The translations under genes and the position numbers were made by a program. Positions 38,485 through 50,400 of a stretch of 64,000 nt of DNA are shown here, piece by piece. The notes under the pieces were generated by a model that saw only the letters and a program-made list of their open reading frames with translations, was not told the DNA's origin and did not search any database. Source of the DNA: Prinia subflava (taxonomy: Eukaryota; Chordata; Aves; Passeriformes; Cisticolidae). The stretch lies in contig NC_086254.1 in NCBI RefSeq assembly GCF_021018805.1, forward strand, positions 27,465,300 through 27,529,299, in the 5' to 3' direction. Positions within the stretch are counted from its first letter, which is position 1. Every line of letters begins with the position of its first letter.

Positions 38485-41400
38485 GTAAGGATGGACCCGC
38501 TCCCGGGAAAGCCGCTCCGCTGATTTGCGGCGCTCTCCGGGCGCTCCCCGCATCCCCCCGGCCGGTGCCCGGCCCCGGCATCCTCGGTCCCCGCTGCCCC
38601 CGCAGCTCCTGGGAAGGATGCGGCTCCGGGATGGAGGGGTCGGGCGGCCCGCACCGCGCCCGGAGAGGCGATTTCGGGGGTGCTTGGTGCTCCCCGTCTG
38701 GCCGGGACCCTCCTGTCCCCGTGCCTGTCCCCGTCCCTGTCCCCGTCCCTGTCCCTGCCCCCGTCCCTGTCCCCGTCGCTGCCCTGCGGGAGGGACACGG
38801 TCCCACCGCCCCGGGCGGCTCCGCTGTCTCACTCCTCTGGATTCCAGCACAAACGGTAGAAGGAAGGGGGAAGATAGGGAATTACTTTGAAAAACAGGGG
38901 AAAAAAACCTAACTATTGAGCTTATTTCTGGCCTATGATCAGTGAATTAAACACAAAACCGCTGTGAGGTTCTTATCAAAGTGTTCCAGTGGGGATGTTT
39001 GTACTGGCGATAGTCATTCATTAAGATAAAGTCTGGAATGGGAGCTAGGCAGCAGCCAGACGGCATGAACTGCTCTTGATATAAAGTCACTAAAATACTC
39101 AAAGTACAGTTAAACCCCAGTGACCACTTTTAACAGCAGGGGCACAGGCAAAGGCAGGGGGATCCAGTGTTTGGAGTGTTGGGACACCTGGCCCGGCGCT
39201 GCGCCTCTCTGCCACCCTGGGAAAGTCATCCAGCACCAAGAGCTCAGGATCAGCCCCTTCTCCCATCACAGGTGGGGGGAGATGACGATTCCAAAGTACC
39301 AGTGGGGCAGCTGGAATTCATGGTCAGATCTTTTCCGAACTGGGAGCCCCCTGCGCTTTAGAAATTTGGCTCGGTTTCAGATGTCTGGCTGCCACAGGCC
39401 AGGCCTGGGCTCCCCTCTTTGCCTTGGGGTCACGCTGTGGTGAGCTCGCCCTGGCAGGAGAGCAGCGGGACAGCCTCAGGACAGGGACAGCCGTGCCAAT
39501 GCACACAACACGGAGCCAAGGGGAGGGATGGCCCCTTCCAGCAGCAGAGAACCTGGAGAATCTGATGTGTTCTTACCCATCCATGGCTTTCTGCTGTGGC
39601 AGCAGGCTGATACCAGCTTTTTCTGCACTCAGAGACTGGGAAGTCTCATCAAATCCATGCTCATCTTAAGAGTAGCGGGGTGGGTCCTAAAGGAGACCTT
39701 TGGCACAGAGGCTCTTAACATTTGAAGATTCTTTCCCCCTAAAGCACTTCAGAAAACTCCTTCACTCTATCTCCTCCTTGCTAATTTTTCCCTGAGTCTT
39801 TGTGAAGTGGGAATGGTGGGACCCCACACCAGATTTTCATGAGGCAAAACGTTATAGGTTTCCCCTCTAGGAAAAAAACCAAAAAACCAAAAAACATTAG
39901 ACCAGAACAAGCCCTCCTGTTTCTCAAATCTCTTCGAAAAATGCAGAACACAGATAACACTTTCCAAAACAAAAGGGATGAAGACAGCCTGTTGATCGAG
40001 ACAGACATTTTAAGTGATTCTGACCATGCTAAGTGCTGCTAATAATTGAGAGAATCCTGTTAATGGCAAGGAGCATCAGGATAACCCTAAGGCAGGTCAG
40101 ATCATTATCTCTATTGCTGTAGTTGACAGAAGCTGAGATCATGTCCCATTGTTTAGTGTAGACACACACGTGCTCACAGCCCTTCTCTGGGGAGGTTTTA
40201 TGGAGGTTTTATGGCCTAAAGTAAACTGGGCAGGTGGAGGGTGAGTGAGGGGGAGCAGGGAGGGGGAATGAGCCACCAGACCAGGTCGCTGGTTTCGAGC
40301 AGGTTTGTCAAGTTGTATAAGGTACCTCATTGGGAAGTGAATTTGGTGGACAATTTGTGAACAGTATATGCAAGTAAATAACTTTCATCGTTTCCAAGCA
40401 GTGAGTTATTGCCATGGAGGCAAGGTGTTATCAAGTGGGGGAAGTGACATGGGTTCTCCTTTCATGCTCCAACAAAAGACATGCCAGGCAGCCTTCCAAG
40501 ATCTGTCAGTGCAAGGAGAGATAAACAGTTATCTCGGCAGGTTTATTTCTCCGTCTTTGTTCATGCTACTTCTTCTTTTGTCCTCCCTTTTTTCATCTGG
40601 CTTTTCCTTCCTCTTCCATTCTTCCAGCCTTGTGTTTTCTCCTGCCTGCCTTCCCCAAACTTTTCTGCAGGTTTCCAGTGGCTCCATTATCACACATCTC
40701 TTCCAAGAGCAGCACTTGGGGATTATTTTTTGGGGCTTGAAAAAGCTCTTGTGCTTATGGAGCACATCTGGACAGTTAAAGAGCATTTCTTAATGTTGAT
40801 CCTAACATGCCAAAGCAGAACCACTGGGGCAGTGGATGTGTTTAAGCAGGTCTGGTTTAACTGAGGGAAGACCAAACAGCAAAAAGAGAAATCGCTTGCT
40901 GAAGGTTGCACTCAAAGCCACCAGCAGACCCAGCAGTGGATGTGGGGCTCACATTTTGGATGGTGCCTCCGGGAGAGAAATGCAGCATGAAAAATTCACT
41001 GTGTCCTGGGGAGCAAATGACTCCTGAAGCCACTCTGCATCTCCCAGCCTCTGGCTACACCTGAAGACAAGGGGCGATTATAGCAGTTTCTTTAAGCTGC
41101 AGAGATAAAAGGAGTCCTACCCTGGCCACAGGCTGGCCTCCAGTCACCTGATCTTTGCCCAGAGACAACAGCCAGTTGTTTTTGCTGAATTCTGTGCCCT
41201 CATCTTTTGTCAACATGATGTCCCAGCTTTAGTTGTTTGGGGTATTTTTGGTGGTTGGGATTTTTGTTTTACAAGTTCCTCACCCTGCATTTGTGAGCCT
41301 TGCTGAGAACTTTTTTCGCCTTGAAAACGTAAGCAGTGCACGCATTCCATTCCTGGCTGATCCGTGTATGCCCTCAGATCAGTGTTCAAAGCATGCCTCT

Positions 41401-44400
41401 GCTTTATTATTATGTTTTCTCACCACCTCCACCTGGACTCAACAACTACTTCCAGCTCATATGAGCTGCTGAAATCTAATTTCATCTTCGCTTTTGCCGA
41501 AAGCAAGAAATGAAGAGAGGGAATAAACCCAAAGCTCGTTTGCTGAACACCACTTTGTTGCCATCTGCAGCTCTGTGGAGGGAGCTTGAGCACAGGAAGC
41601 CAGCAGCTTTCCCAGGAAAAAAAGCCCTGTGTCCTCTGTGCTGCTCTTTTTGGCTGCTAGCTGGATGGGGAAAAAAAAATCCAACAGGTCTCCTCTAAAC
41701 CCCAATGCTAGTTTTGACAGTGACAAATCATTAGCTTGGAGCTGGTCTACAGCATGACAAAATCTCGAGGAGAGGGGGGAGATTATTCCAAGCCTCTCTC
41801 TTGACAAGCATGTTAGATTATGAAGGAGAAATTGTTGAGAAAAACGAAGAGTGAGAAGTGAAAGGACTGTCAAACAGGGTTAAAAATAACAGCCTGGGTA
41901 TTATCTCCTGGCACAGGAGTGTCTGCACGGCCACTGTGTTGGTGCCACGTCAGTCAGTCCTGCTTGTGGAGGTCACTGTAAATTAAAGCTGTAGGCAGGT
42001 AAGCTGGAAAAGAGTGTTTTTGAAGGGAGATGACCCCATGGGCCTGGGAATGGGTGATGAGGAGGGAGGAGTTGACACACCGTGGTTGGTCCCCCAAGCA
42101 CAGGGGGACCACAGGCAGCAGCTGGGGACATTCCCCTGGGAGGTGCCTCATGCTTGGGCTGCTGGGTGTCCTGGGTTTGGAGCTGGTGGCGTGGCTGGGA
42201 GCTCGGTACCACCGTGTGGGCTCACCCCCATCCTGCCCTGGGGTCCTGGCAGGGTCTGGGGAGTGGCCACTGCTGGTGGCTGGGATGAGCCAGAGGGCTG
42301 GGGGAGACTGCACTGGTGTGCTCTCCATGCATCTTCCACAGAACTGTTCCTAATCTCATTTCCCTCTCAGTTTTAGAGAGGGAAATTGAGGTAGTGCCCC
42401 TCCGTGGGAGGTTGTGCTCTGCTGATGGTCCCTGTGCCCATCCTGTGCAGATCAGGAGCTGCAGCTCCCAGTTCTTCTTCCAGTTATGGGAAACACCCAC
42501 AGATCTTGCAGATGGCTTCTGGCCAGGAGCTGTTGCTGGGACAGGTTGTTTTTAGTCTTGCTGTCTAACACAGCTCTCTTACCACCTGAAAATACCTGGT
42601 GGCCCAGCCTCGTGCCTTGGAGGGGGCTAAACTGGGATGTAATTGGCAGCCTGAGCTCCAGAGAGTCCATCTCAACAGTGACCTGCAGTGTCTGCCAAAG
42701 CCCTGCAGACTGCGGGAAAGGGGGGAGGCGAGTCAAGAGAAATATAAGTTGAATAAATATTTTCTCTGTGGCATCTACTGGAGAAATTCCTCCAGCAGGA
42801 AAACACACTGCAAATAAAGATACCCTGTGCTGCTGGCTCTGCTTCCACTGCCAGACAGCTCAGCTTGCTTTTGCCCCTTTGGGGATCTCAGGCATCCTTG
42901 AAAATCCATCCTAACCACTGTGCCCTGAGTGGGGGATCCGTTTGGTTGCTGGCAGCTGGGTCTCAGGGAAATCAGTGCATGCTTCGAAGCAAAGCCATTT
43001 CCACCCAGTGCCCAAGGCTGCATTTGGAGGAGGAGAACCAAGGGACATCAGACAGGGCTGCTCAAAAAGCCACCCAGGGAGAGTCGTTAGGGCTTGGGCT
43101 AATTATAGTCTGAGTGGTGGCTGGAGGTTTGTGAAATAGGAAGTGTTTCTAGCTGCATGGCTGCTTTGCTCAGTGAAGAGGGTCTGTGCTGTGCAGGAGG
43201 GGGCACACCTGCAGTGCCTGTCTCTTGTGGGGAGAAGGGGATTGCAGGTCAGGAGGGCACGGGCTGGGCACTGAGGAGCCCCTGCCACCACACAGCACCA
43301 ATTACATCAATCAGGTGGCTCCAGACAAGCTGCAGTGATTCCCTGCCAGGGGTGTGGAGGGCTGGCCCCTCTCACAGAGGTGTCACACATAGTCAGGACT
43401 GGCCCAGCAATGCTTGGTGGGAGATGCTCGGTCTGGTGGGTGAGTCAGGCGTGGTGGCACCAGTGACAGCAGTGGCTGTGATTTCCTGTGCTCTGACTTG
43501 GGATGCTTATCTGCAGCACATCTGTCTCCCTCCCTCATCAGGGGATTCGTTAGATTGAATCTGTTAACACTGGTGAAGTTTCACTTCTCAGATGGCTGAT
43601 GCCACCCACAAAACTTTTGTTTGATTTGTCACTATTCCTTAGTTTTGAAAGGAGGGTTTTAATTCCTGTCTTTGTGCTAGTCCAGGTTCCTCCCGTGTAA
43701 CCTCTGCTGTTGTTGTTTTGTACTGAGCAGAACGTTGAGTCATCTGCAGGCTCTGTGATAACTATAATTAGGAGAAAATGCATTTACAAAGCTCTTTCCT
43801 GTGATGCAAGCACGTCATTGTCCTTGCAGGGAAATCATTCCTGCCATGCTTCCAGGTGGGTGTGAGCAGCTACTGATTATATTTGACACTCATACTCTTT
43901 GGGTGGATTTTCCTAGCTGGATGTGCTGCTTGTGGGGGAAGTGGTAGTCTGAGGCCCTTGTTATGTTCTCCACTTGTTGTGAGCATAATCCCTACTGATG
44001 TAATTAAACATAAAGGAAGAGAATATAGGATGGAGTACTAGTCAAAGAGAACATTGAGAGTGTGTCATACACCCAGAGATTTTTTTAGTGCTTTGGAATA
44101 AAAGTCAAGGGAAAAAATATATCCCTGGAGTTTTGTCAGAACATCAGCTGGAGAAGAGGCTTCTTGAGAGAGAAAGGGAGTGAAGACTCCTTGAGATGCT
44201 CAGGTCTTTTTCTCTCCCTGTTACACCTTGCAGAGCCGTACAGGGTTTAGGATAAAGGAAGAACTGTTGATCTGGTATTAAAATGCTGCTGTGTTTATCA
44301 TGATAACTGCAAGTTATTCTGAACACACCAGAATGACTGGAGAGACAGAGCTCAGCCCCACTCCAGTGAAAGCTCACAAAAGTCTCCCTTTGCTGCAGGA

Positions 44401-47400
44401 AAAAAGTACAATTTAGGAAACTATCTTGGTGACCAAATAGTAGAAAATACCTCCACACATCACTGGCTGCTGTGCTTTACTCTGTCACCTCGCTTGTTGC
44501 AGGTTCAATAGCTCAAATTTACCAGTGCTGTGCTGTTGGAGATAACAGAGATTACAGACCTGGACTGGCAACAGCCATTTGGGCAGAGCGGGCAGGAATT
44601 GTGCCTGGAACTATCCCATCCCTGAGGGCTCTCCGGAAGGTTTTCCATGGCTGGTTATCCCCCTGCCCTCTGCCTTTGGTGGAGGATTTACACCCAAAAG
44701 CTCCTACCCATATTATCCTGCTGGGGTGTGTGTGACCCAGAGCTGCAGTGTCCTGGAGCCTTTGATTTCCCTGTGCTTTTCTGTACCAAGCTGGGGTCAG
44801 TGGAGCTGCTGTTCCTGCAGCTGGCTGGGGCTGGTGCTTGAACAGCAGCCCACCTTTGGTTTTGCAGCAAGTGGAGATACGATTGAAGGTAAATTCCCCT
44901 CAGGGTAAGCCCATGAGGGACTCTGACAGTGTTTCCCAGCTGGGTGAAGTGACTGAGGCAGGTCAGCCCCTGCTGGCTCATTCCTCCAGCAAAGTTAGGT
45001 GAGGTTTGCCAGTTTCTGTCTTATTTTGTGCACTCGTGTGTGTGTACAGCAACAACAGCTCCAACCTTCCAAACACCGACTGAAACACTTCCAGTTCCTC
45101 CTGCCAGGGGTTGGCACTGAGCTGCTTATCTGCCTTGTCAGGAAACAGCAATAAATCCACCTCCAGCAGGTTCACCTGCTCCGGAATTCTGCTTTTCATT
45201 GTTCCTTCACCTCCCCGCTGTGATGGCCCATTTACACCTTTATAAATGGGGTTGTGCTGTGTGGGATTAACCCACATTTGTCATAATTCCAGTACAGAGA
45301 AATCAACTCTCTATTTAATAGAAAAGGTGACCCGGGTTGTTTCCCACATGGAGAGTGGGTGTGTTTAGCAGGGTGGAAAGCCCAGAGGTTGCTGCCCTGG
45401 TACAGTGAATTCCTCTGGAGCAGAGAGAGTCTGTTAGCTCAGTGCTTTGTGCTCTGGCCTCTGGGCATAGAAATAATCGAATACAAATAGTACCAATAGT
45501 GGGTGTTCTTACTCAGCTTTTAACTCTGTAATGGACTGGCTTGGCTGAGGGAAAGCAGAAAGATTTATCTACATCTGGGTCTGATATTTGCAGCAAAATG
45601 TGTTTGTTTGCTCCAGAGGGCATCACTGACTTGCCTCTCACTTACTTCCAGCCTGTAGGAGCCCTTTTCTTGAGGCTGAAAATTCACACACCAGAAATAT
45701 ATATTCTGTTAACATATTTTGGCTCTTATTATTATCTAAATTTTTAAATCTAATTATTAATTAATTATTTTTCTTCTCTCTCTGAGCTCTGCAGGTCATT
45801 AATTAATTATTAATTAATTATTTTGCTTCTCTCTCTGAGCTCTTCAGGTCCGTCAAGTCTTGTCTCTCTAAAGAGTTCCTGCATATCCCTCCTCTTTAGG
45901 AAGGGTAACACACAGATTACCTCCCCTGAGTAGTGGGTAAAAATGCCAAATAACTAAGGTCTGCTACTGAGGTGTGTCTCATGCAGCTGCTTCCAACCTC
46001 ATGCCCTGACATTTTCTTTGTTATTCTTATCTTTTAAAGAACAGTCTCTCCTTTAGAGGAAAAAGGGCTGACAAACCAGGTTCCTGTTTGCCTTTCCCTC
46101 CATCCACAGCCAGGGATGTCCAAGTAGCCTGTTCACCTTGCAGCCTATGGACAGGCATTGGCTGCTGGGGCCAGTGGATGCCTTGGGAAGGCTGAGCTGG
46201 AACAGAGGCTGGACAGAGCTAGAGGATAAAGTAGGGATTTATTGAAAGGGCTTTAGGGTACACCTTGGGCAGGACAAGAGCATGGCCAGGGCTACACCCA
46301 AGGTAGACTAAAAATGGTCACAAAAAATGGCTGACCAGTCACGAGGTCTTGCATTTTTTGTAAGTTTTGGTCCATTTGCATATTGGGGTTTAATTGTCCA
46401 GTTACAGCTTCAGGCTGTGAGGTCCCATCATTCTTGTTCCTCCCCTCAGTCCACCCTGGTTTGTGCTTTGGGGTCTGAAAGTTGTCCTTGGTCTTCAGCA
46501 GGAAAAGGATTTGTTTTGTATCCCTGCTCTGTGAAGAGAGCTCACCAGCACTTAATGTGAGGCTCAAACCTGCACCTCTGGGCAGCACAAAATCTGAAAA
46601 ACACAAAAGCTAAAACTTAAGGCATCAAAACAGTGTTTGGGATGAAGTTGGCATCGTTCCTAAAAGCCATCAGCTGGGACACCCTGTCAGGACCGCAGTG
46701 CCCCGGGGCAGCTGTGCTGACCTTCACTTTACCGAGACACACTCGGCTTGCAAAGCCAACCTGACCCCTCAATCCTCGCTGTGCACAGACCCACAGCATC
46801 CCCCCTGCCCTTTCCCCCTGTCTGTCCCTCCCTCAGGCCCCAGTGCCGTGTGTGGACGGCGATGCTGCTGCTGGGGACGTGCCTGCTGTACTGTGCCCGC
46901 GTGGCCGTGCCCATCTGCGCCGTGGCTCTCAGCTCCTACTTCGGCTGGGACAAGAAGCAGTTCGGCGTGGTGCTCAGCAGCTTCTTCTGGGGCTACTGCC
47001 TCACACAGATCCTCGGGGGACACATCAGTGATCAGTACTGCAATTTATTCTCTCATGTTTTCTTGTTTTAGTGAGGCTTGGCTGGGTTTTGACCCCGTGT
47101 GAGCAGTGGCAGTGCCAAGTTTCACAGAGATGGGATGGCAAAGGGTGTCCATGGGGAGAAGCTCTGGCTGAGAAGGGATGTGGGTGGTTTAGACTGTCCA
47201 GATGGAAGCTGTGGATGTCTCATCCCTGGGAGTGATTCTAGGATTCTGTAAATACAGCTTTTTTGATTTGATCTGCACAGGGATCTTTGTTTTCAGTTCA
47301 ACACTTCCAGTCTTTCTGCCCTATATTCTCTTGAAGTCTTTTCTCAAGCAGGTCCCCATACGCAGTTTCCATCATGTTTAGAAAAACTGTCTCCATTGTG

Positions 47401-50400
47401 CCATATGAATTAAAAACCAAACAATTTCCCCAGCTGGCTTCAAGGGAGGATCTGAATCATTACCTGCTCCAGTCCCTTTCCCCAGCCAGTCTATTGTTAG
47501 TGAGATAGCTTTTCTGTGAAATCTTTTGTGAGGAGCACATGCCTGGAAGGGATGCATTATGCACTGTGCTATTTAATTAGGGTCCTTAAGAGTTTGCAAG
47601 AAAACACACGGAGAAACCTGAATGGTAAAAGGCAGAGCTGATGATGTAAAAGTGCAAATGGAGAACACCATCACTGGTTAAGAGAAGCAGAATGGTGACA
47701 GCAGTTGGGTTTCCCCTCCACCAGCAAATCAGAGATTTGAGTGGCTCAGTGCTGTGAGATCTCTGGGATCAGTGAGTGCTGGAGTTGGATGGGCAGTGCT
47801 GGCAGGAGATGGGAAGGGAAAAGGTCAGAGCTACTCCCCAAGGGCCAAGAGAAGAACAGGTTTGACCAAAAGGTTGCTCTTAAAAACAGGTTAAACTGGG
47901 AAGGGCACTTGAGTCTGGACTGGAGGACTTTGCCAGTTTGCCTTCCTATCTTTGATAATGTGTTTTCTGTCTTCCAGAATAGGAGGTGAGAAAGTTCTTC
48001 TCCTTTCAGCATCAGCCTGGGGGCTCCTCACAGTGCTCACCCCGCTGCTCACCCACATCACTTCAGCCCATCTGGTTTTTATGACCTCCTCCAGGTTCCT
48101 CATGGGGCTGCTGCAAGGTGAGACCCCAGTCCTGAGCATGTCCGTGTGTCTGTCTGTCCAGGGGCTTCCTTGTACAGCATATTCATGTGTAGCACATTGA
48201 GATGCAAGTCCCATGGTTTGCAGTGCTCGAACCCTTCCCGTGGGTGTCTGAGCAATTCTCTGCCTCAAATCTGCCTCCACATCCAGAACTTCCATGGAAA
48301 AAATAGTGACATTTCTAGAGAAAGTCACTGACAAGTCAATCCCCTGTAGAAATCTCTCTGCCAGGCAGGGGCTGCTGCCTTCCAAAATCATCGCTGGTGG
48401 TGTTTGGTTTTCCACATTTTAAAACTCCTTCAAAACACTCAGAGAAAATTGGCCCTTGCCAAAACTTTTGGATAATTTGGGGTGATTTTCCTTCCCTTTT
48501 GCCAAGCTGCAGCACTGGGAAGTGCATTGGCACTGATGGATTTACAGCAGCAGTGGTGATGAAACGGGATTACGGAGAAGGCACAAACAAACCTTTGCTG
48601 GCAATGCATCCACTCAGTTTATTTTATATCCCTGTTTTGAATTCACCAAAGGCTTTGCTGATTTGTCTCACTGTTTAGCTTGCTATGAACCTTCTAAATT
48701 TTCTTTTCTTTTGCCTTGCTGCTGTTTCTCTCAGGGGTGTACTTCCCATCACTGGCCAGCCTGCTGTCACAGAGGGTCCGGGAGGGCGAGCGAGCCTTCA
48801 CCTACAGCACAGTGGGGACTGGATCACAGTTTGGGTGAGTTCAAAGCCCTCTGAGCACTGAGTGACAGCCTCTGGACATCATATGTGATGAAATGCCATT
48901 AAATAGTTGGAGGCAAAACTCACAGCCCAAAGTACACGGGTCCTCAAGGACTCCTGCTGCAGCTGAGGAAGCCTCAGGCAGTTGCTGTCCTGCCTGCCAA
49001 GGATTTATGTATTGTTTTCTCTTTCTTTTCAAACCAGACTTTGAAGGCTGTTTGCAATATTTAATTACTATGGGAAACAGCCCAATTCAGCAGGAAGAGC
49101 AAGGGTCAGCCTGACACTGGTCACCTGTCCTCTCTGACAGATGGGAAGAATAGAACTTCTCCATCTCTGCTGATCTCCATCAGAATTGCATTTCTAAATG
49201 GAGAGGTTGCTTAAAAGCAGAATAGAAATATCACTGTGTTGAATCACTCAGTTTTCCACTGTTCTCATTTCTTTTGCTGCTTTACCCATTCTCTGGGGTA
49301 CTGCACACCAGCAACCTCCTTTTCTTTCCACAGTGACCATTTTTTCAGCATGGGGCAGGTGAGGGTGAGATCCTTTTGAGATTTCTCCTGCCAGTGAGGG
49401 TCTGGCCCGAGATGCCACCCAGGGAACAGGAGAGATTGCAGAGCCTTGGTGGGACTGGTGGCAGCACCCACACATGCAGAGACTGAGAAATTCTTCCCTG
49501 TGAGGGTGCTGAGGCCCTGGCACAGGTTTCCCAGAGAAGCTGTGGCTGCTCCATCCCTGGCAGTGCCCAAGGCCAGGTTAGATGGGGCTTGGAGCAACCT
49601 GGGATAATGGAAGGTCCCTGCCCATGGCAGGGGGTGGAACAAGATGAGCTCTGAGGTCCTTCCAAACCCAAGCCATTTTAGGATTCTGTGGTTCAGTGAC
49701 AGCAGCACTGACCCCAGGGAGAGCCTCCCATCAGTGTGCTCAGTCTGAGCTCTCAGTAAATCTGAGTGGTTTCCCTTGCAGAACGCTGCTGATCGGTGGT
49801 GCAGGGTCTCTCCTCCTGGATTGGTACGGCTGGGAAAGTGTTTTCTACTTCTCTGGTTTGCTCACTTTGCTCTGGGTTTATTGCACCTGCAAATATCTCC
49901 TGAGTGAGAAAGGTGAGTCCAGCTGCATCCCTGGGACTGGCAGTGCTCCCGAGGATCTGGGAACTAAGTGATTCCTCTCCATTATTTTCTGCAAATCCTG
50001 TGTTTCCAAGAGCATGCCTGGTTTTACACCAAGGCCTTTGCTCAGATGTGTTCTGTAATACCCGATGTGTCTCACCCAAGATCCTCAACCCAAAAACGAG
50101 GATTTGAGCTCTTGCAATGCTGATTTCCTATTTCAAGTCCCATGCTGGATTATATCATTGCTGAGAGCCTGATCTGGCTCCTCAGTACTCTTTAAGCACC
50201 AGTGAAAACACAAAACAGAGCATGATCTTCAAAGTGGATTAAGCTAAAGCAGGGCAAGATACTTACTCCAAACTAAGAGCATCTACACACAGAGCTTTTA
50301 AAAACCAGTTAATCCACAATATCTCTTCCCAAATAACTGCCTAGGAGTAATTCCACATATGGACAAACCCTTACACCTGGCTGCAGCAGTATTAGGGTGA

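Larger units (their letters stand above)
38030..38800. promoter_or_regulatory. SLC17A9: CpG island promoter of SLC17A9
   Basis: GC- and CpG-dense island around exon 1. It has many GC boxes and a CACGTG E-box (38321-38326, in GACACGTGGC) 64 bp upstream of the start codon. No TATA box. The island continues into intron 1, where it ends in a CCTGTCCCCGTC repeat. Confidence 0.75.
38485..46836 (+). other. SLC17A9 intron 1 (8.3 kb)
   Basis: No additional exon recognised. It holds a 12-bp GC-rich tandem repeat (38712-38783), a 53-bp AT-rich tandem duplication (about 45745-45850) and a solo LTR (46175-46589). The remaining sequence is unremarkable and slightly GC-rich from 42 kb onward. Confidence 0.65.

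Noticed and set aside
37965..38912. Long frames on both strands around SLC17A9 exon 1
   Set aside because: CpG-island composition and the CCTGTCCCCGTC repeat keep frames open; only the 95-nt exon is supported by family similarity.
46698..47102. Other open frames over SLC17A9 exon 2
   Set aside because: Out of frame with the family-matching translation.
47150..47245. CR1-like words in SLC17A9 intron 2
   Set aside because: Only a few diagnostic words remain; too weak to call an element.
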